Assembly (NCBI RefSeq): GCF_018691265.1
Contig: NW_024881261.1
Span: 24,701,374-24,765,373, forward strand
Length of the DNA: 64,000 nucleotides
Origin: Tyto alba
Taxonomy: Eukaryota > Chordata > Aves > Strigiformes > Tytonidae
Direction of reading: 5' to 3'
Shown: in pieces, positions 1 to 13,888 of the stretch
How positions within the stretch are numbered: position 1 is the stretch's first letter
Layout of the letters: each line of letters starts with the position of its first letter
Program-made: the position numbers and the translations under genes
The notes under the pieces: model-generated
What the model was told of the DNA's origin: nothing
The model's database searches: none
Seen by the model: the letters and a program-made list of their open reading frames with translations, nothing else

Positions 1-985
1 GCTTTCATGTACTGAGGGATCTCATAAAGCTGCTAGCTATAGTTTGAAAGCTACATTCAGAATTTTTTTGGTATACATGCTTACAGAATAAGCAGTTCTC
101 TGTCTCCTGTTAAACCTAGCGTGAATCTTACGAGATGGCCAACTACTGTCTCCGCTATCAGAGAACTACTCTGATAGAAGGCAGGGATGGCAGCAAAAGA
201 GGAATTGTCATCTTTTATACGTGTCCTTGCATGAGCACGCCTCATGGCATCCTTATCTTTTCTTCAGAGACCACAGGGCTTAATGGAGCTACTTCCCTCC
301 TCTGGTTACTCTTTCTGTTGCCAAACTGGCTCAATAAAGCCATTCCCTCATCTTCAATGTAAAGGTTAATTCTAAACATTATTTTTCCATCTTAATCTAA
401 ATGCCTCTACAAATTAGATAAAGACCTTGGACTCCTAAGAGTTTGCCTAGAGGTCATCACATTGCTCAAATTTTAGCCTGTTTTCATGAGGTAAATGCAA
501 ATAATTTTCTATAGAGTGACATCCAGCTTTGATTTCAGAGCTAAGTAATATTTGGTATATTTCTACGTTATTGACATGTTAAAATACTATCCTTAATATG
601 AAACATTCCTTGAATATATTGTACATATACATATATGAAAGTTTATAAAAACACAGCACAAGAAATTTAAATATAAGTTTGCAAAGAATCCATAGCACAC
701 AGAATAACTGTTCATCATCACCCCTCTACTGTTAAAAGTTTGATGCAGAAACCTTTTTCAAAAAAGGTCTGTTCTGTTTTCTGAACATACTAGTATAACT
801 TCAGAATACCCTGACTCAGGCCGATGGATTTAAACAAGTATACTATTGATAAAAATGGAAACAGAATTTAATCCAGTATAATGATTCTTATGCTGTAGTT
901 CTGCAAAATCCATCATTTATGGAAGCAATTCAAGTACCTTTAAAATTAAAAAATCATGTAGGTGAGATTTACCATGATTTGAGTT

Positions 986-1065
986 GGCCCTGCTTTAAGC
1001 CAGGGGCCGGAGCAAGTGACCTCCAGAGGTCCCTTCCAACCTAAATTGTGCTATGGTCCTATGAG
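986..1065 (+). mobile_element. CR1 LINE 3' end fragment
   Basis: About 80 bp match what I remember of the 3' terminus of the CR1 family of avian LINEs. There is a GGCCCTGCTTTAAGC-type block, then GACCTCCAGAGGTCCCTTCC, then CAACCTAAATTGT, ending in degenerate ATTCTATG-like octamers (CTATGGTCCTATGAG). CR1 copies are typically cut short at the 5' end and end in such octamers rather than poly(A), as seen here. The copy is diverged and non-coding. It sits in the sense orientation within the ADK intron. The exact 5' boundary is uncertain and could lie slightly upstream. Confidence 0.82.
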
Positions 1066-4000
1066 TTCCAATCCTGTAGGAATTTGGTTCCCAGGTGCCA
1101 TTTCCTGCTCCTCTGAAAAGCCAGCCTCAGTCAACTTCAGAGAGCAGTGTTGGTGGCTAAAGAGTAGAAGCTGGCTGAATTAAAAAGTGAAGCTTATACA
1201 ATGGGAATTCCATTTTCTCCCAATAAATCTGATATTGGGCAAAGATGGACTGCATTCATGACTTTGCCTAATAAGTATCTTATGAATTTCATGTGAAGGA
1301 ATTTTGTGGATTGAGGCATATGCACGTGTGAGAAATTAAATAAGTTCTTATGGATAGTTGCTATATGGTTATACCAGGAGTCCTAAACATGTCAAAAAGA
1401 TCTGATAATGCTTTCAGCAGAGACAGGTGATTTGAATGGTTTGTCAGAATACTAAATTATGAGTGAGTTTGTGACTATGTTGAAAAGACAGTTCCTTAAT
1501 GCATTTATATGGCTCTTTAAGATTGTGGAAGAATCTCTTTTCACTACAAACATGGCAGAGAAATTAAATATTCCTCTTATTTGTTATATTTTTATCTCTG
1601 TGTGAATCTCTGTTGTAAGAGCTGCCCTCCCTCCAGTACTCACAACCCCTAAAACATTCTAGATTTGTTGAAATAGGAGTTCAAGGAACTAGGAACAGTT
1701 CTTTACTGAACAGCAGGAGTGTGATATCAGAAGCTACTTAATCCACTTACAGTGGTCTTTAATTTGTATAAGGTTTTTATACTTGTTTAAGATACCTTGG
1801 GAAGTTGTCATCATCTTTTAATCACATTTGATAGAGAGAAATACAGTGGATAAAATATCACTGCTGTGAAGTACTGCCTTCTGATAACACCAGAGCTCTG
1901 AGATGCAATTTTATTTGCCAGCTGGGAGTGAAGGGTATTTTCTTGGTGATATCAATTAAATATGTATGGGCATGTAACTTATGGCTGATTTTTGCTACAG
2001 AATTTAACTTCATGAGCAGAGAGACAAGGGGGGATACTACTTGGAATAGTTCTGTCTTTTCTTTGAAGTAAAGATAAATGTTATAACAGAAATCAGCACT
2101 CTCTTAGTCTTCATTTATACAACATGGGTGGCTAATTGCCTCTGAGCAATCCTGTTGTTACTGAGATCATGGCTGATGAGATATGCAGCTTTGAAATAAA
2201 AATACCTTCTTAATGTCATCAGCATTTTGACTGGCAGCCCGTTTTGCCCATCTTTAATACTCCTGTTTTACAAACGGCATACATGAATATAATAGCTGAG
2301 CTGCAGATAGGGCATCAGTCTTTGCTTGCTAGAGGATAACTTGTCAACATGTTCATGACTTACCGCCCGTGTGTTCTGATGGTATTCTTAGTTCTCTCAG
2401 ATAAGCATCACATCTAAGACTAGGCTATTAGATATCTATGTTATCTCAGTAAATGACCTTCTACAAACTAGAAAATTACCAGATTATATGTTCCTAGTTG
2501 ATTTTTCTCAGTCTCAGCTAGAGGCGTATTATCATTATGATCAATAGTGTAGCCAGTTGATAGTAATTTCAACATTAGTACTGGCACAATTTAGAAATTT
2601 GCCACAGTTTAAATTACAACTACTCGAACAAAACCATAAAAATAGATATAGCTCAGGAAAAACATGAAATATTACTGTTTTCTTTTTAATTCTCTACTTC
2701 ATATTTTACCAATTTCCATTCAAAATTATTTCTGTGCTGGCATTATACTTATAACTGATAGCAAGTGTTGTCCAAGTATAATTTAATTGCGATCCAATCT
2801 GGTTTGTTTCGTTTTAATTGCTACCCTTCTTTTGGTTTCTAACTGTTCATTTTAATTTTATTACATATGTATTTTTTATCAAAATATAGTCACTTAAATA
2901 TGGTAATTCACATTTTCACCTATACAATTTACAGGGTATCCAGAAAAATACATAGTAGAACTAATGTAAGGCAAAACATTAGTATACTTGCTGTCATTTT
3001 TTAAATAACACATAGAAGTGGGAGATCCATTTAAAAAGATCAGTGTATGGAATTAAAAACCTTCAGAAGTTTCTAATTAGACTGAAGCAGGACCTGATCC
3101 TTCTAGCCACTGTGTCTCCTCCTGTCAGTGACACTGTCAGTGTTAAGGGAGCCTCAGTACACAGCAAGAGGATTTGCAAAATTGGGTTTTAAAAGGCCTA
3201 ATTTACCTCACCATAAATTCTGTGACATTCTGGACAGGCTTTGTGAGAAATAAACGTCAAATAGGTTGCATATATTTAAAAAAACAAACCTACTGTGTTA
3301 AAAATAGATTTTCAAAACCAATTATAAAGTTCCAGTTTTTGCTGTAATAGCTATGGGACAATTACAAATTGACTTAACGCCTCAAAGCAAATCATCACTG
3401 TTTAAAATACTTTGTCATGCCTACTATCCCTATCCTCATAACATTTCATTTTATGTTAATGTGTCATGTGTTAGAAAATCATGTAATGATAAAGAAAATG
3501 TTCATGTGGAAGGTTAGAAATTACTTTAATGAGTTATTATTACCTTGCTCGCAGACTGTTGGTAATATTTTTGTGTTATTTTAATGTATTCTGAGTAGAG
3601 ACAGAGGCACTAGTCAGATTGGATCATCAAGAACATTCCCCTGGGAATCAGGGCAGGATATAGTCCCCTAAGATACGATGTGTCAGATTAAGCTGACGCT
3701 ATATTCACAGGAGATACAACAACACACAATGAAATATAAAAATACACTGAAATATGTTATCTATGTCATGTCTAATATGACTTGGTGTGGTGCTATGGAG
3801 GTGGACACAGTGACCATAAAGGTACTTCTCAGGATGTAGCTAGCAGGACCCTCACTCGCTTGCAGCTGCCTCTATTATAGAATAGGGTGATAACATCTCC
3901 CATAATTTGTTCACTTCCCTGACACTGAAATGGGCTCATACTTGAAGTGGGAAGATGGCAAGGCTGCAATAAAAAAAGAAATAAAATAAAAAACATGGTC

Positions 4001-4873
4001 CCGGTTGAAAGCAGTGGTAGTAGCAGTGCTTGTAGGTTGGTTTGACACTGATCTCCGACTCTACTTAAAGGGACATTACTGTTACTGATGATCAGTAAAT
4101 CATTAGTATCAATCCAGGACTGTAACAGATATTTAAAGAAGCAAAAGATATTAAATGCCACTATATTAAAATAGGAGCATTATGAATATAATACTAGGGT
4201 AGGCTATTTCAGCCCACAAAAGTCAAAAAATTCACAGAGTGTCTAGCTACCATATTCCTACTGCACCGGGCATTGATTTTTGATTCCCTTTGCATGCTGC
4301 TGCCTTGATTGGGTGGAAGTGTGCCTGGAAATAAAACCTTACTGAGAGGTGGTTGCTCTGCAAACACAGCTTCAGAACTCCTAGCTTTTGTGCATGTGAA
4401 TGTTAACTATGAAGTTACATTCACGTAGCTTTTTTTGTACTTGAATATATGTTAAAAACTGAATAGAGGATAGTACATAGTATTCCATTTTGTTATGCTT
4501 AGAACTTCATTATTTCTACATTAAATTAGTGAACTTGTCTTCCTCTTATCCCAAGCAGTAGGTGTATTAATCTGCACCATTTAATGTCAATACAACAGAT
4601 CTGTTCTGAGGCTCAGAAAATTTCCTCAGGTACTAATAAAAGAAAACTTATTTCATTCTGCTGTCTCAAAAATGGCTAAGGAGAATTTTAGCTCTTGAAG
4701 AACACTTCTAGGAAATTTTCTAGGAAATGTTTTTAGGAAAAACAAAGAGAAATATCAGCCTGGAAAGTAGTTTTTTCAAATAGTTAGAGAAGATGCTTCC
4801 AATGAAAATATCTGTATTTGGTTTGGCGTATACAGTGCCTTGAATATTCCTTGTAAGCTTGGAGGTTCGGTTT

Positions 4874-4889
4874 GGGGGGGGGGGGGGGG
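4874..4889 (+). repeat. Poly(G) tract, 16 G
   Basis: An uninterrupted run of 16 G lies in the ADK intron. Such a run can fold into a G-quadruplex in DNA or in the nascent ADK transcript, and is a likely site of length polymorphism and sequencing error. No function is implied. Confidence 0.95.
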
Positions 4890-7800
4890 TTTAATCAAAT
4901 GTCTTCTCCTAATGCTGGCTGTTGGAGACAAGCCAGAAGCCACTAGATTCTGATCCAAAAGGGCATTTCCCAAAGTTCATCATGTGGACTTAGAACTGAA
5001 AAACAGGACCAAACCATCAGAAGTTATAACTTTGTTAACAGTCTCCACCATCACATCTTTCTTGGAGCATATTGTAGACTGAAATTATTCTTTTCTTGGA
5101 CAATAAGATGCACTGGGGAGTTTAATAGAGGTGACATGCAATAGAGTCCACTGAGGATGATTAATATGGAGGGTGTCACAGTATAAAATACTTAAGCCTG
5201 TCCTCCAGCTTTGAGCTGTTCCCCCTCAGAGGGTGGACGGTACTCAGTCAAGGCACAGGCCAGTGGTAGAACTCCCATCGATCTCAGTAGGCTTCAAATC
5301 AGGATCTAAGTTTTCTTCGTCTACAGCCTTCAGGACCAAACCACTATAGAGTCACAACCACCATTCCTACTTGCACAAAGGCATCAAAGAAACAAGACTT
5401 CTAATTTTCCTTAGAGAAAACCTCTGATAGGCCCAGGTATCTACACAGGCCTTGGGAGGTGTGATGACACCTTATTCTAGGAGCTGTAGTGAGCTGGCCC
5501 AGTAGGTCCAAACAGCAGTAATCATATATGCAATGCAATGCCATAAAATTATTCCGCCTTCAGTAACTGATTCCTAATGGAATAACAGAGATGAAGCAGA
5601 GTTTGGGGTTTTTTTTATCGTCACATTTTTGCAGGAATCTTTCATTAACGTTTTCCACACGTAATGGTTTAAAGCATTAGAGTCTGAACTCCTTTTTGCT
5701 TTGTGTATTCAACACCTCCTCTCCATTCCAGGAAGAGGCTGCTAAACTGAAAACACTCCTTTCACTTATTCAGAGTTGTCTAGTAGATGCAAACTTGTAT
5801 TATTTGCATGTGTCCATAAAGGACTGTATAACCTCAGACTAAGGAACATGTACATCTATCCGAGTGGTCCTTACAGAAATTCAATGCATTCAAAATCTGT
5901 CTGTAGATATAAAGAAAACAACAGGGATAGGGACAGCAATACCAATGCTAACTGCTTTTCTTGAAAACATGCTTGGGTTAGTATTCATGCTGGTGATTAG
6001 GAAATAAGAAGTTCGTGTAAGAGGGTTGTATAAAGACAGTGAAATGCATTTAGCACACGACCATTTTATAGATAAAGTAAATATAGACTTCCGAAAAGTA
6101 TTATTCACAATCTCATGGTCTTGTCATTCTCTGGAAGTAAAAATATTGACATTTACCAGGCTGTTTGTTCCAGCTTTCTGATCTCCTGCAGTTTATTTTT
6201 ATAACAACCTTATCGATGAGCCTCTTACTCAGCTCTCTAGGTTTAACTGAGTTGAGTCGATTTGTTACCACAGCTTCAAGTAGCTGTTACAGAACAAGCG
6301 AGACATCCTAATAAAGCTGTAAACGTGTTTACTCAAACATGGTATTGATTTTACTTGGAGAGGGAGAAGCTAGGGCTTAGCATGGTGTCAGGGAGGATGA
6401 ATTTAACTGCAGTTTTTCATTGTCATCTGTCATGGTTGTGAAACACTAAGTGAAGCCACAAGAGGATAATTAGAATTGCCAGAAATTTAGCCCCTAAAAT
6501 CAGTTAACCACTTGAGATTTCTGTAGTTTAATTAGTTTTTATTAAAACTTTCCTCCAGTGGTATAGTCAGGAAGGGTTTTCTAATGTTCTTTTCAGTGAG
6601 AGTGAGATTTCAAGGTTGCCACTTGTTAGATATACATCTTAAATGACTGTTTTTCTGAAAGGGCTGGTAACCTTTTTTCTCTCACTTGTAATTAGCCTGA
6701 CACTACTGTTCTACAGAAGCACAGAGCCATTTCATTTTAAAAGAGAGGGAAAGACACTTGTTTGTACAGATACACATTTGTAGTTAATAACATATATGTG
6801 CATGTGTGGAATAATTCTTACACTATATTTTGAGAGAGAAAGTGCTAAGGTGTGTGAAGGTTGAGAGAAGTATAGTGTATTTGAAGATGCTTACATTTAA
6901 TTTGTCTTATATACTGTAAGTCTAATGTGTCAGACCACAGTGCCAAAATACATGAAAACAGAAGCCAAATCCCACCCTTAATCAAAAAAACGTTTCCATT
7001 TAGAATAGCCCACATTTGGTTTGATAGCAATGGGCAGGGCCTCTGGCTTACCACAGTTCTTGGCTGTAATATCCACCATCTGCCACAAAATTAAAAAAGA
7101 AGAAACCTCAGCATGTTGACGTACAGTCGTTCAGTGACTGTATCGCAGAATCATTTGATGCCAACATCTTTTACAAAATCTAGGTTGGCTGGTTGGCTCT
7201 TGGCACCAGCATTGCTAACCACCTGATTAGAACTGACCAGACTTGTGCTACCACAACATTAACCCACTCCAACAACACTAAAAGACATCCAAAAAAGCCT
7301 CAGTCATATCAGCTACAAGGCTTTAAATTGCTAGGGTAATCTTTCTTGAAAACTGCATCTTCCCACACTGCTGGCCTGGAAAGCTAGTGGGATCACATAA
7401 AAATAGATGAGCGTTCGAGCAACTGTGATAAATGCTGTTTACGAACAAGAGTGTGAAAAGGTGCTTGCAACTGTCCCCCATGGTGGAATAACACCATTTA
7501 AAAAAAGGCAGTTCTCAAATTAAGCTGTAGAAACTTTAAATACAAAAAAGAGAAGGCAGCTCAGCTGTTCATGATCCTTTCTGTGTCTGGGACAATTTTG
7601 CTGGTGAATGGCTGGGCTAGCATGGATTATATTAGGTGCTTCAGAGTTCAGCTTGCAAGAGTAGGATTGTCTGGGAACATCACATAGCAAAAAGGTTTTG
7701 ATTCAGGGTCAGCTTGTAATTGTTTATAATTAATGCATTTGAGAATTGCTTTTTTTCTGCTTTTCTCTCTTGCATTTAAAAAAAAAAAATTAATTTTGCC

Positions 7801-10800
7801 TTGGGCATTTTATAAAGGTTGGAAGTGTGAGAGAAACTGCAGAAAGACGAGTAGTGGGGAAGCTGGATGTCGGAGGCTATAAACGGATATCCAGCCAGCA
7901 TTAGTAATTAACAGTCATTAAAATTAATTGTCAAGTGTACAATTTGAAATGAAACATTTGGCTTCAATATGAGCTGTTTTTAAGTGTTGTTAAACCATTA
8001 CTGAAGCAGACCAGAACTGTTTTAAAATCTCTGCTATTGGACTCCCACATTCCTATCCAACTGCACTACCGCTAGGTTTTCATTCAGAATTACCACTGAT
8101 AATCTGGAAACAAAACTTTCAGAGAAATCACTGATTTCGGTGAAATTGCCTCTGAAATGTCCATTTTGCTGGCCACAAGAAAATGAACTTGGTTCTCCCT
8201 TAATGATTTTTAAGTGCTACTCAGATCATAGAAGTAACAAAGAACACCTTTTGTGTCAGTCAGTGGACTGTCTTGCTGTGTCTTTTCAGACTTATATTGA
8301 CATCCCCAAAGAGATTTGAGCTGGTTTCAGAGAGGGCCTTGGTTTGGATCTGGATTTTGAGACTCAAGATCCACTTGCAGCACTTGGCTTTGAGGACTTT
8401 TCATTTAGTGGTGAGCACAAAATGGGAGAAAGCAACGTGACATTTCTGTCCCTCATTCCGCTTGCAGACCTAACAATTATAAACATTGTCTTCGAGCATA
8501 TGTGGTAAGGAAGCTGGAGATAACAAAGATTAACTCTCAATTATTTCAGGCACACTTTTCAGAGCAAAGTGATTTGAGAGATGCTTTTCTCTACTGAACA
8601 GAAAAGAAATAATTATGGGCCAAAAATAGCTATTGGTGTGTTATAATCACTTCCATCATCTGGGAATGCAGATAGATTTTGTACCACTCTAAGGTTTAAA
8701 GAAACTTCTGGAGCAAAGTTGTCTGCTTTCTAGGAAGGTGCTGAACAAGTGGGATGAATTGGACACAGTTCCAAATAAGTTCTTACCACGACTAGGTACA
8801 AGGTGGTTACTTGGCAGTCCATGCCTGTGAGGGACAAAAGGCATCCCAGTCAGCTCTGAAAGCTTACCAAGATGGCTAATTACAGCAAGGTGACCTAGAC
8901 ATCCTGCAACTGCCGTTTCTCTTACTCCATAAATGATAAACACTTTGAATGTTGGGGCAGGGAGGCTGACAAGTGGAAATTTCTAGTGTGAAGAGAATGG
9001 TACACAATGCATGTAACACCATCCACAGCTCCAGCAGTGTAGAAATGCTAGTGCAGAATAGCTGCAATTAGAAGATGGTAGACAATATTGCCTGAAGTTG
9101 TTTGGTAAAATACACGAAGTGAGGTTGTCTGGGGTAGCCAAAATATGCTACTGCTTCCTGCACTTCATTCCAATGACAGCCAGGAACTAGTTCAGGCCAT
9201 GGCAGAAGTTAAAATAGTTGCTGAGCTACTTTAGTAAATGCTGGGATGATCTAGTCCTGTGATCCCAGGCCCATGATACAGGATCAGAGTTCAATCCTAC
9301 CCTTTCTGTCTGCGAAATTGTAGGAGGAGTGCAAAGTGAGTCTGAAGCCATGTTCAGTTATCTCCTTGCATTTCCAGTCATGGCACCTTAAAGAGATTAC
9401 AGCCTTCAACTGCTTATCATCTTCACTCCACCGCCCTGCTCACTGGTAGAGCTGTTTGAGTACTCACTAACCCACTTCAGTTTAAATCAGCTGGGTTAGC
9501 AAAGATCTGCTATTCAACAGCTTACTGTTTAAACTAATCTGGCTCATTTTGACAGAGTATCAGGTTATACAAGCAGCAAAGAAGGATGGTGAAAAACAGA
9601 TGGGGCAGGAACTTCTTCAGCTGGAACTTGAAGATCTGAATCCATGCCTTGAGAGTATGACTCATGGGGTTTGCATCACAGTACCTTATACACTGGAGGA
9701 GGCAAACTGAATTATATTCTGACCATGTTGCTTTTTACTGCATTAGCTAAAAAGAACATTCTGCAGCTGAGGCAGCCAACCTGATAGAGCTCTTTGTTTC
9801 TCTGCTCAAACAACAGTGCTTTCTGGTGTTCCCTCAGGGTCTGCTTTGCCAACTGCCTAGTCTTAGTATGTGATGTAGTTCTGTGTTTGTGATAGGTGTG
9901 TTTGTATTGTCATTCGATGCAATATTGTGTCAGATACTGCTATTTCTAGTTCATCTATGAAACACATACCTTTTAAGAGAAACTCAACAGATGAGAATGG
10001 TTTGAGGGCAAACTCCCCACTGCAGTTTCTACTTATCTCATATATGACAGCTGTACTTAATGTCTTTTCTCCACCACTCTGAAATCACAGAGATCTCTCA
10101 TTTCTATCACCAGTTAGAACAGGATGTTTTTTCACCTGATTCTGCTTTCACTTAGATCAGAATAAATACGAAGTAGCTTCAGTGCAGACAAAAGATACAT
10201 ACTAGCTTGAAACCACAGTGAGGCTGGGAGGTGATGACAGTCTCAGTCTAGTTGGTATTGAAAAATAATTAATGTTATATGGTCCTTTACTCCTTGGATT
10301 TTCTCATCTTCCTATATGTTTGATGCCTTGATCATAAACATGGAGGACAGTTGTTCTTTCCAGTATAAACCCCTCTCTGAATTCATGCTCTGCACAAAAC
10401 CTGCCTCATGTTTGCCTTTGGAGGCCTGCCCAGTGCATCTTCGATACTGAGTCAGAAATGGACTATCTTAACAGCCTTATTTTACATACAGTTACAACTT
10501 GCTCTCATTTTAACCACCCAGGAGCACACTGGCAAGCTCCTGCCTCCCAGGCAGTTTAAATTTAATGATTGACATTCTCCACGTATCCAAGAAAGTTTCT
10601 CCTAAGAATGCATGTTAATTTAATGGAGAGCAGACCATTTTCATCTCGTTATTCAGAAATGGTCTGATTTCTGCCAGGCATGCTGTTTGAATTTCTCAAC
10701 TGTTACCCAGCTATTACAGCTGGACCATCCTGCCGCAGTTGTGTTTTCTGTCATCCCCTGACTGCCATCAGTGATAGCACTCACAGCACAATTTCTTCCT

Positions 10801-12617
10801 GTTTCAGATTCTCATCTTTGTATACTGAACACTCCTGTCTTCTCCACTTGTGCTTATGGACTTAACTTTTGTTGGTGAAGCAGTCATTTTTTCCCAGCTA
10901 GTGTCAGTCAATAGCTGTGAAATTCCAGCTAATACGTAGTTCTCTAGAAAAGTACTGATGTTAGAAACATGCAAGTTTTCTCCTAGTTGTCAACTGAAAT
11001 GCCTACTTTCTATGGCCTCCCTATTCCAATGAGAAGTATTTAATTTATAGATTTAGTAGTTTCAAACTCTTCTCCCATTCAGTGCAGCTTAGAGACAACC
11101 GTACATCAACTAGGCTTCTCTTCACTGTCAGTCATGACCGAGAAGCCAAGATAGATCTTGGTTATTCATGAAAATGGGGGCTTTTACTCACCAGTATTAT
11201 CCTTCATTAATCTAATCTTATATTTCATGTTTTGCATGATTTTTAATCTTCAAGGAGGAGACATTATTGCATAGGATAGAATATCATCTTCTAAAAATAT
11301 GCTCTAGTGTGCCACAAAAGGAAATATTTAGAAAAAGAGCACAGGTTAAGTGAGAGCATCACAATATAATGTAGAGTCTTTGTTCCAGCAGTAACCAAGC
11401 TGAACAGAGAAAGTGTATTTGGAAGCAAGATAGCAAAACATATAATCTTTGAATCAAAATTTGTAATACGTCAGAAACTGGTACCTATGAGCTACATAGT
11501 AGTTATGAGAGACAGGGTTTCAAGACTAGATTTGTACTGTCAAGGCCCAAGGCCTGTCAGAGTGTGACACAGTAACTTGGAATGGTGCATGAAAGCTTTA
11601 AAAATAATATGTTTCAGCTTGCTAGAATTCTGATTTTCCTGGGCAAGTCTCACGTTCCTTCTGTGACTGAATGAGGAAGAGAGATATGTCTGAAACATAT
11701 TAAAAACAGGATAAAAGTGAATAAAATATTACTTCTAGAATGACAGAGTGGAGTTTTAAATTATAAGATACTAAGTTTACTTTTCACATCTTGAAAACCT
11801 CTTCCAAATTTAAAATACGTATTTCACCTCTGCCATAAGTTCTGTCATGCTTTCAATCACAATAGTTTCAGCCAAGACAAAATGTTTCAGAAATGAGGAA
11901 CTCAATCGATAAAATTTCTGGTGCCACTTGTACTTAACTTTTCCAAGTACCCATGAATAATCTCCTTTTTCAGACTCTCTTCTATATTCATTTAAAGAGT
12001 GCTTTGGTTTTCAAAACACTCAGCTCCCAGTGATTTCTGGTTTTCTAAGCCATGCATGCTAGGGCTTTGTTAGCTAAAGCAATTAACCAAGTGCCCCGAT
12101 TCTGAGAGGTGCTTGGTTCTCCATATGGCTTGCTGTTTACATAGGTATCTGAACATGCTAAGAGGTGCCCACTGTTTCTGGAGTCTAAAGTTAAATTTCT
12201 CATAATCAAGGGCAATAGATATCATCTAACTTTCCTCATCAGGTAAAAATTTCTCACCTCCTTTTCATTGTGAACACCTGTAACTGTGAATATAGATAAC
12301 ATTTATTTGTTACCTGCCTTTTTCTCTTTTTGAGAAAAGCTTGCAGAATGACAGTTGTGTGGCAGTATGAACAGAAGGAGCTCCCTTCAGCAGAGAAAAC
12401 TGTTTCTTCGTTGTTAAGATGGTATTTGAGGAATCTGGGGTTCTCCCTGGAAAATAAGAGGGCAAGAACTCTGGTAAAGTCATTTTAAGGGCACTAATAA
12501 AGATCAGTCTTGATAATCTTTAATTTACTTGAAGCTACCAAATGGAGACTTCAAGTAGAAATAGCAGCAGCAATACTGAATTTAAACTGGCTAGGCTACC
12601 TGTGTACACACAGTTAG

Positions 12618-12851
<234 letters not shown>

Positions 12852-13161
12852 TACTGGTGAATTGGAGGGATCAAGAGTAACTCCCATGTTGCCATGGGAT
12901 TGCTGCCTACATTTTTCCTCTTTCCCTTTCCTCACTTTTCCAATTACCTGCATCAACGCTTCTGTACTTCTGTTCATTGTATTCTAAACAAAATATATAT
13001 TTCTATGGTGTTTTCCTTTTCATACCACTACAATGTCTCAGTAGTCTTAACTTTGAAAACAGTGCTAAGTGAAGCTTATTCTCTCGTCCATCAGAAAAAA
13101 AATGTTCTATTTACACAGTTTATAAGGAAGTCCCATGTAAATGACACTGCTGATTAACACC

Positions 13162-13167
13162 ATTAAA
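13162..13167 (+). terminator. ADK: Candidate proximal poly(A) signal ATTAAA
   Basis: ATTAAA, the commonest variant hexamer, lies about 310 nt after the ADK stop codon. The flanking DNA is AT-rich and no strong GU-rich element follows at once, so it is the weaker of the two candidates. Confidence 0.35.
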
Positions 13168-13882
13168 ATACTTCATTAACTTAGATAAGTTTGTATCCAG
13201 CTGTGGCCAAATCCTGCTCAACTTATGTGAAATCAACAGACCTGACTTTATTTGTCACTTAATGTTATAAACCATGAATTGTTCTGTCTATGTAGTGGAG
13301 TCACACTAGTGTAAAGAGTGATATAAATGTCCCAAGAATTTCCTTACATATTTGAATATACAAGACCTGGCTGTCAGATCCAGACCAGCTTCCATGAAAG
13401 TAAATAGCTATTTCGTCCGTAATTTAAGAACCTGATCCAAAGCTGATGCCAGGCATTCAGTCGTCTTGCACTGATGCCAGTAGCTATGGGTCTGGCACTA
13501 CGTGAGAGAAGGGTCTGGCCACGCTACATGCAGTCACATTCATCTGTCAGGTGAGCTAGCAGAGAGGTACTTCCAGTGATTTCAGGGCAGATGCATGAGT
13601 TGGTGATGAACATAAACATGCAGATAGATCCTATCTCCTCCATGTGAGCTTTCTAGAGGCTGTATTTCATTAAGGTACACATAGTGAAAATGAGGTACAG
13701 AAATATTTATGCAGGAAACATTGACAGGATATGCCAAACGGAATCTCTGAAACGCACATTTTTAAACTTTTAATTTACTTTGGATAATTAAGCAATATCG
13801 TGGATTTTGTTTGTATTTACAGTATTCAAAGAGGTGATCTGACACTGCATTCATTACTTTGCTATGTAATTTGATACTGATA

Positions 13883-13888
13883 AATAAA
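13883..13888 (+). terminator. ADK: Candidate distal poly(A) signal AATAAA
   Basis: A canonical AATAAA lies about 1.03 kb after the ADK stop. A G/T-rich stretch follows within 25-45 nt (around 13910-13930, GGTTTTGTATTG then CATGTGTCC), the arrangement expected for cleavage and polyadenylation. I judge this the likely main 3' end of ADK. Confidence 0.55.

Noticed and set aside
9489..9712. Protein-like open stretch on + within the ADK intron (contains EDLNPCLESMTHGVCITVPY)
   Set aside because: It has no ATG at its start, a weak acceptor and no donor before its stop, and does not match ADK or any family I recognise. It is likely chance.
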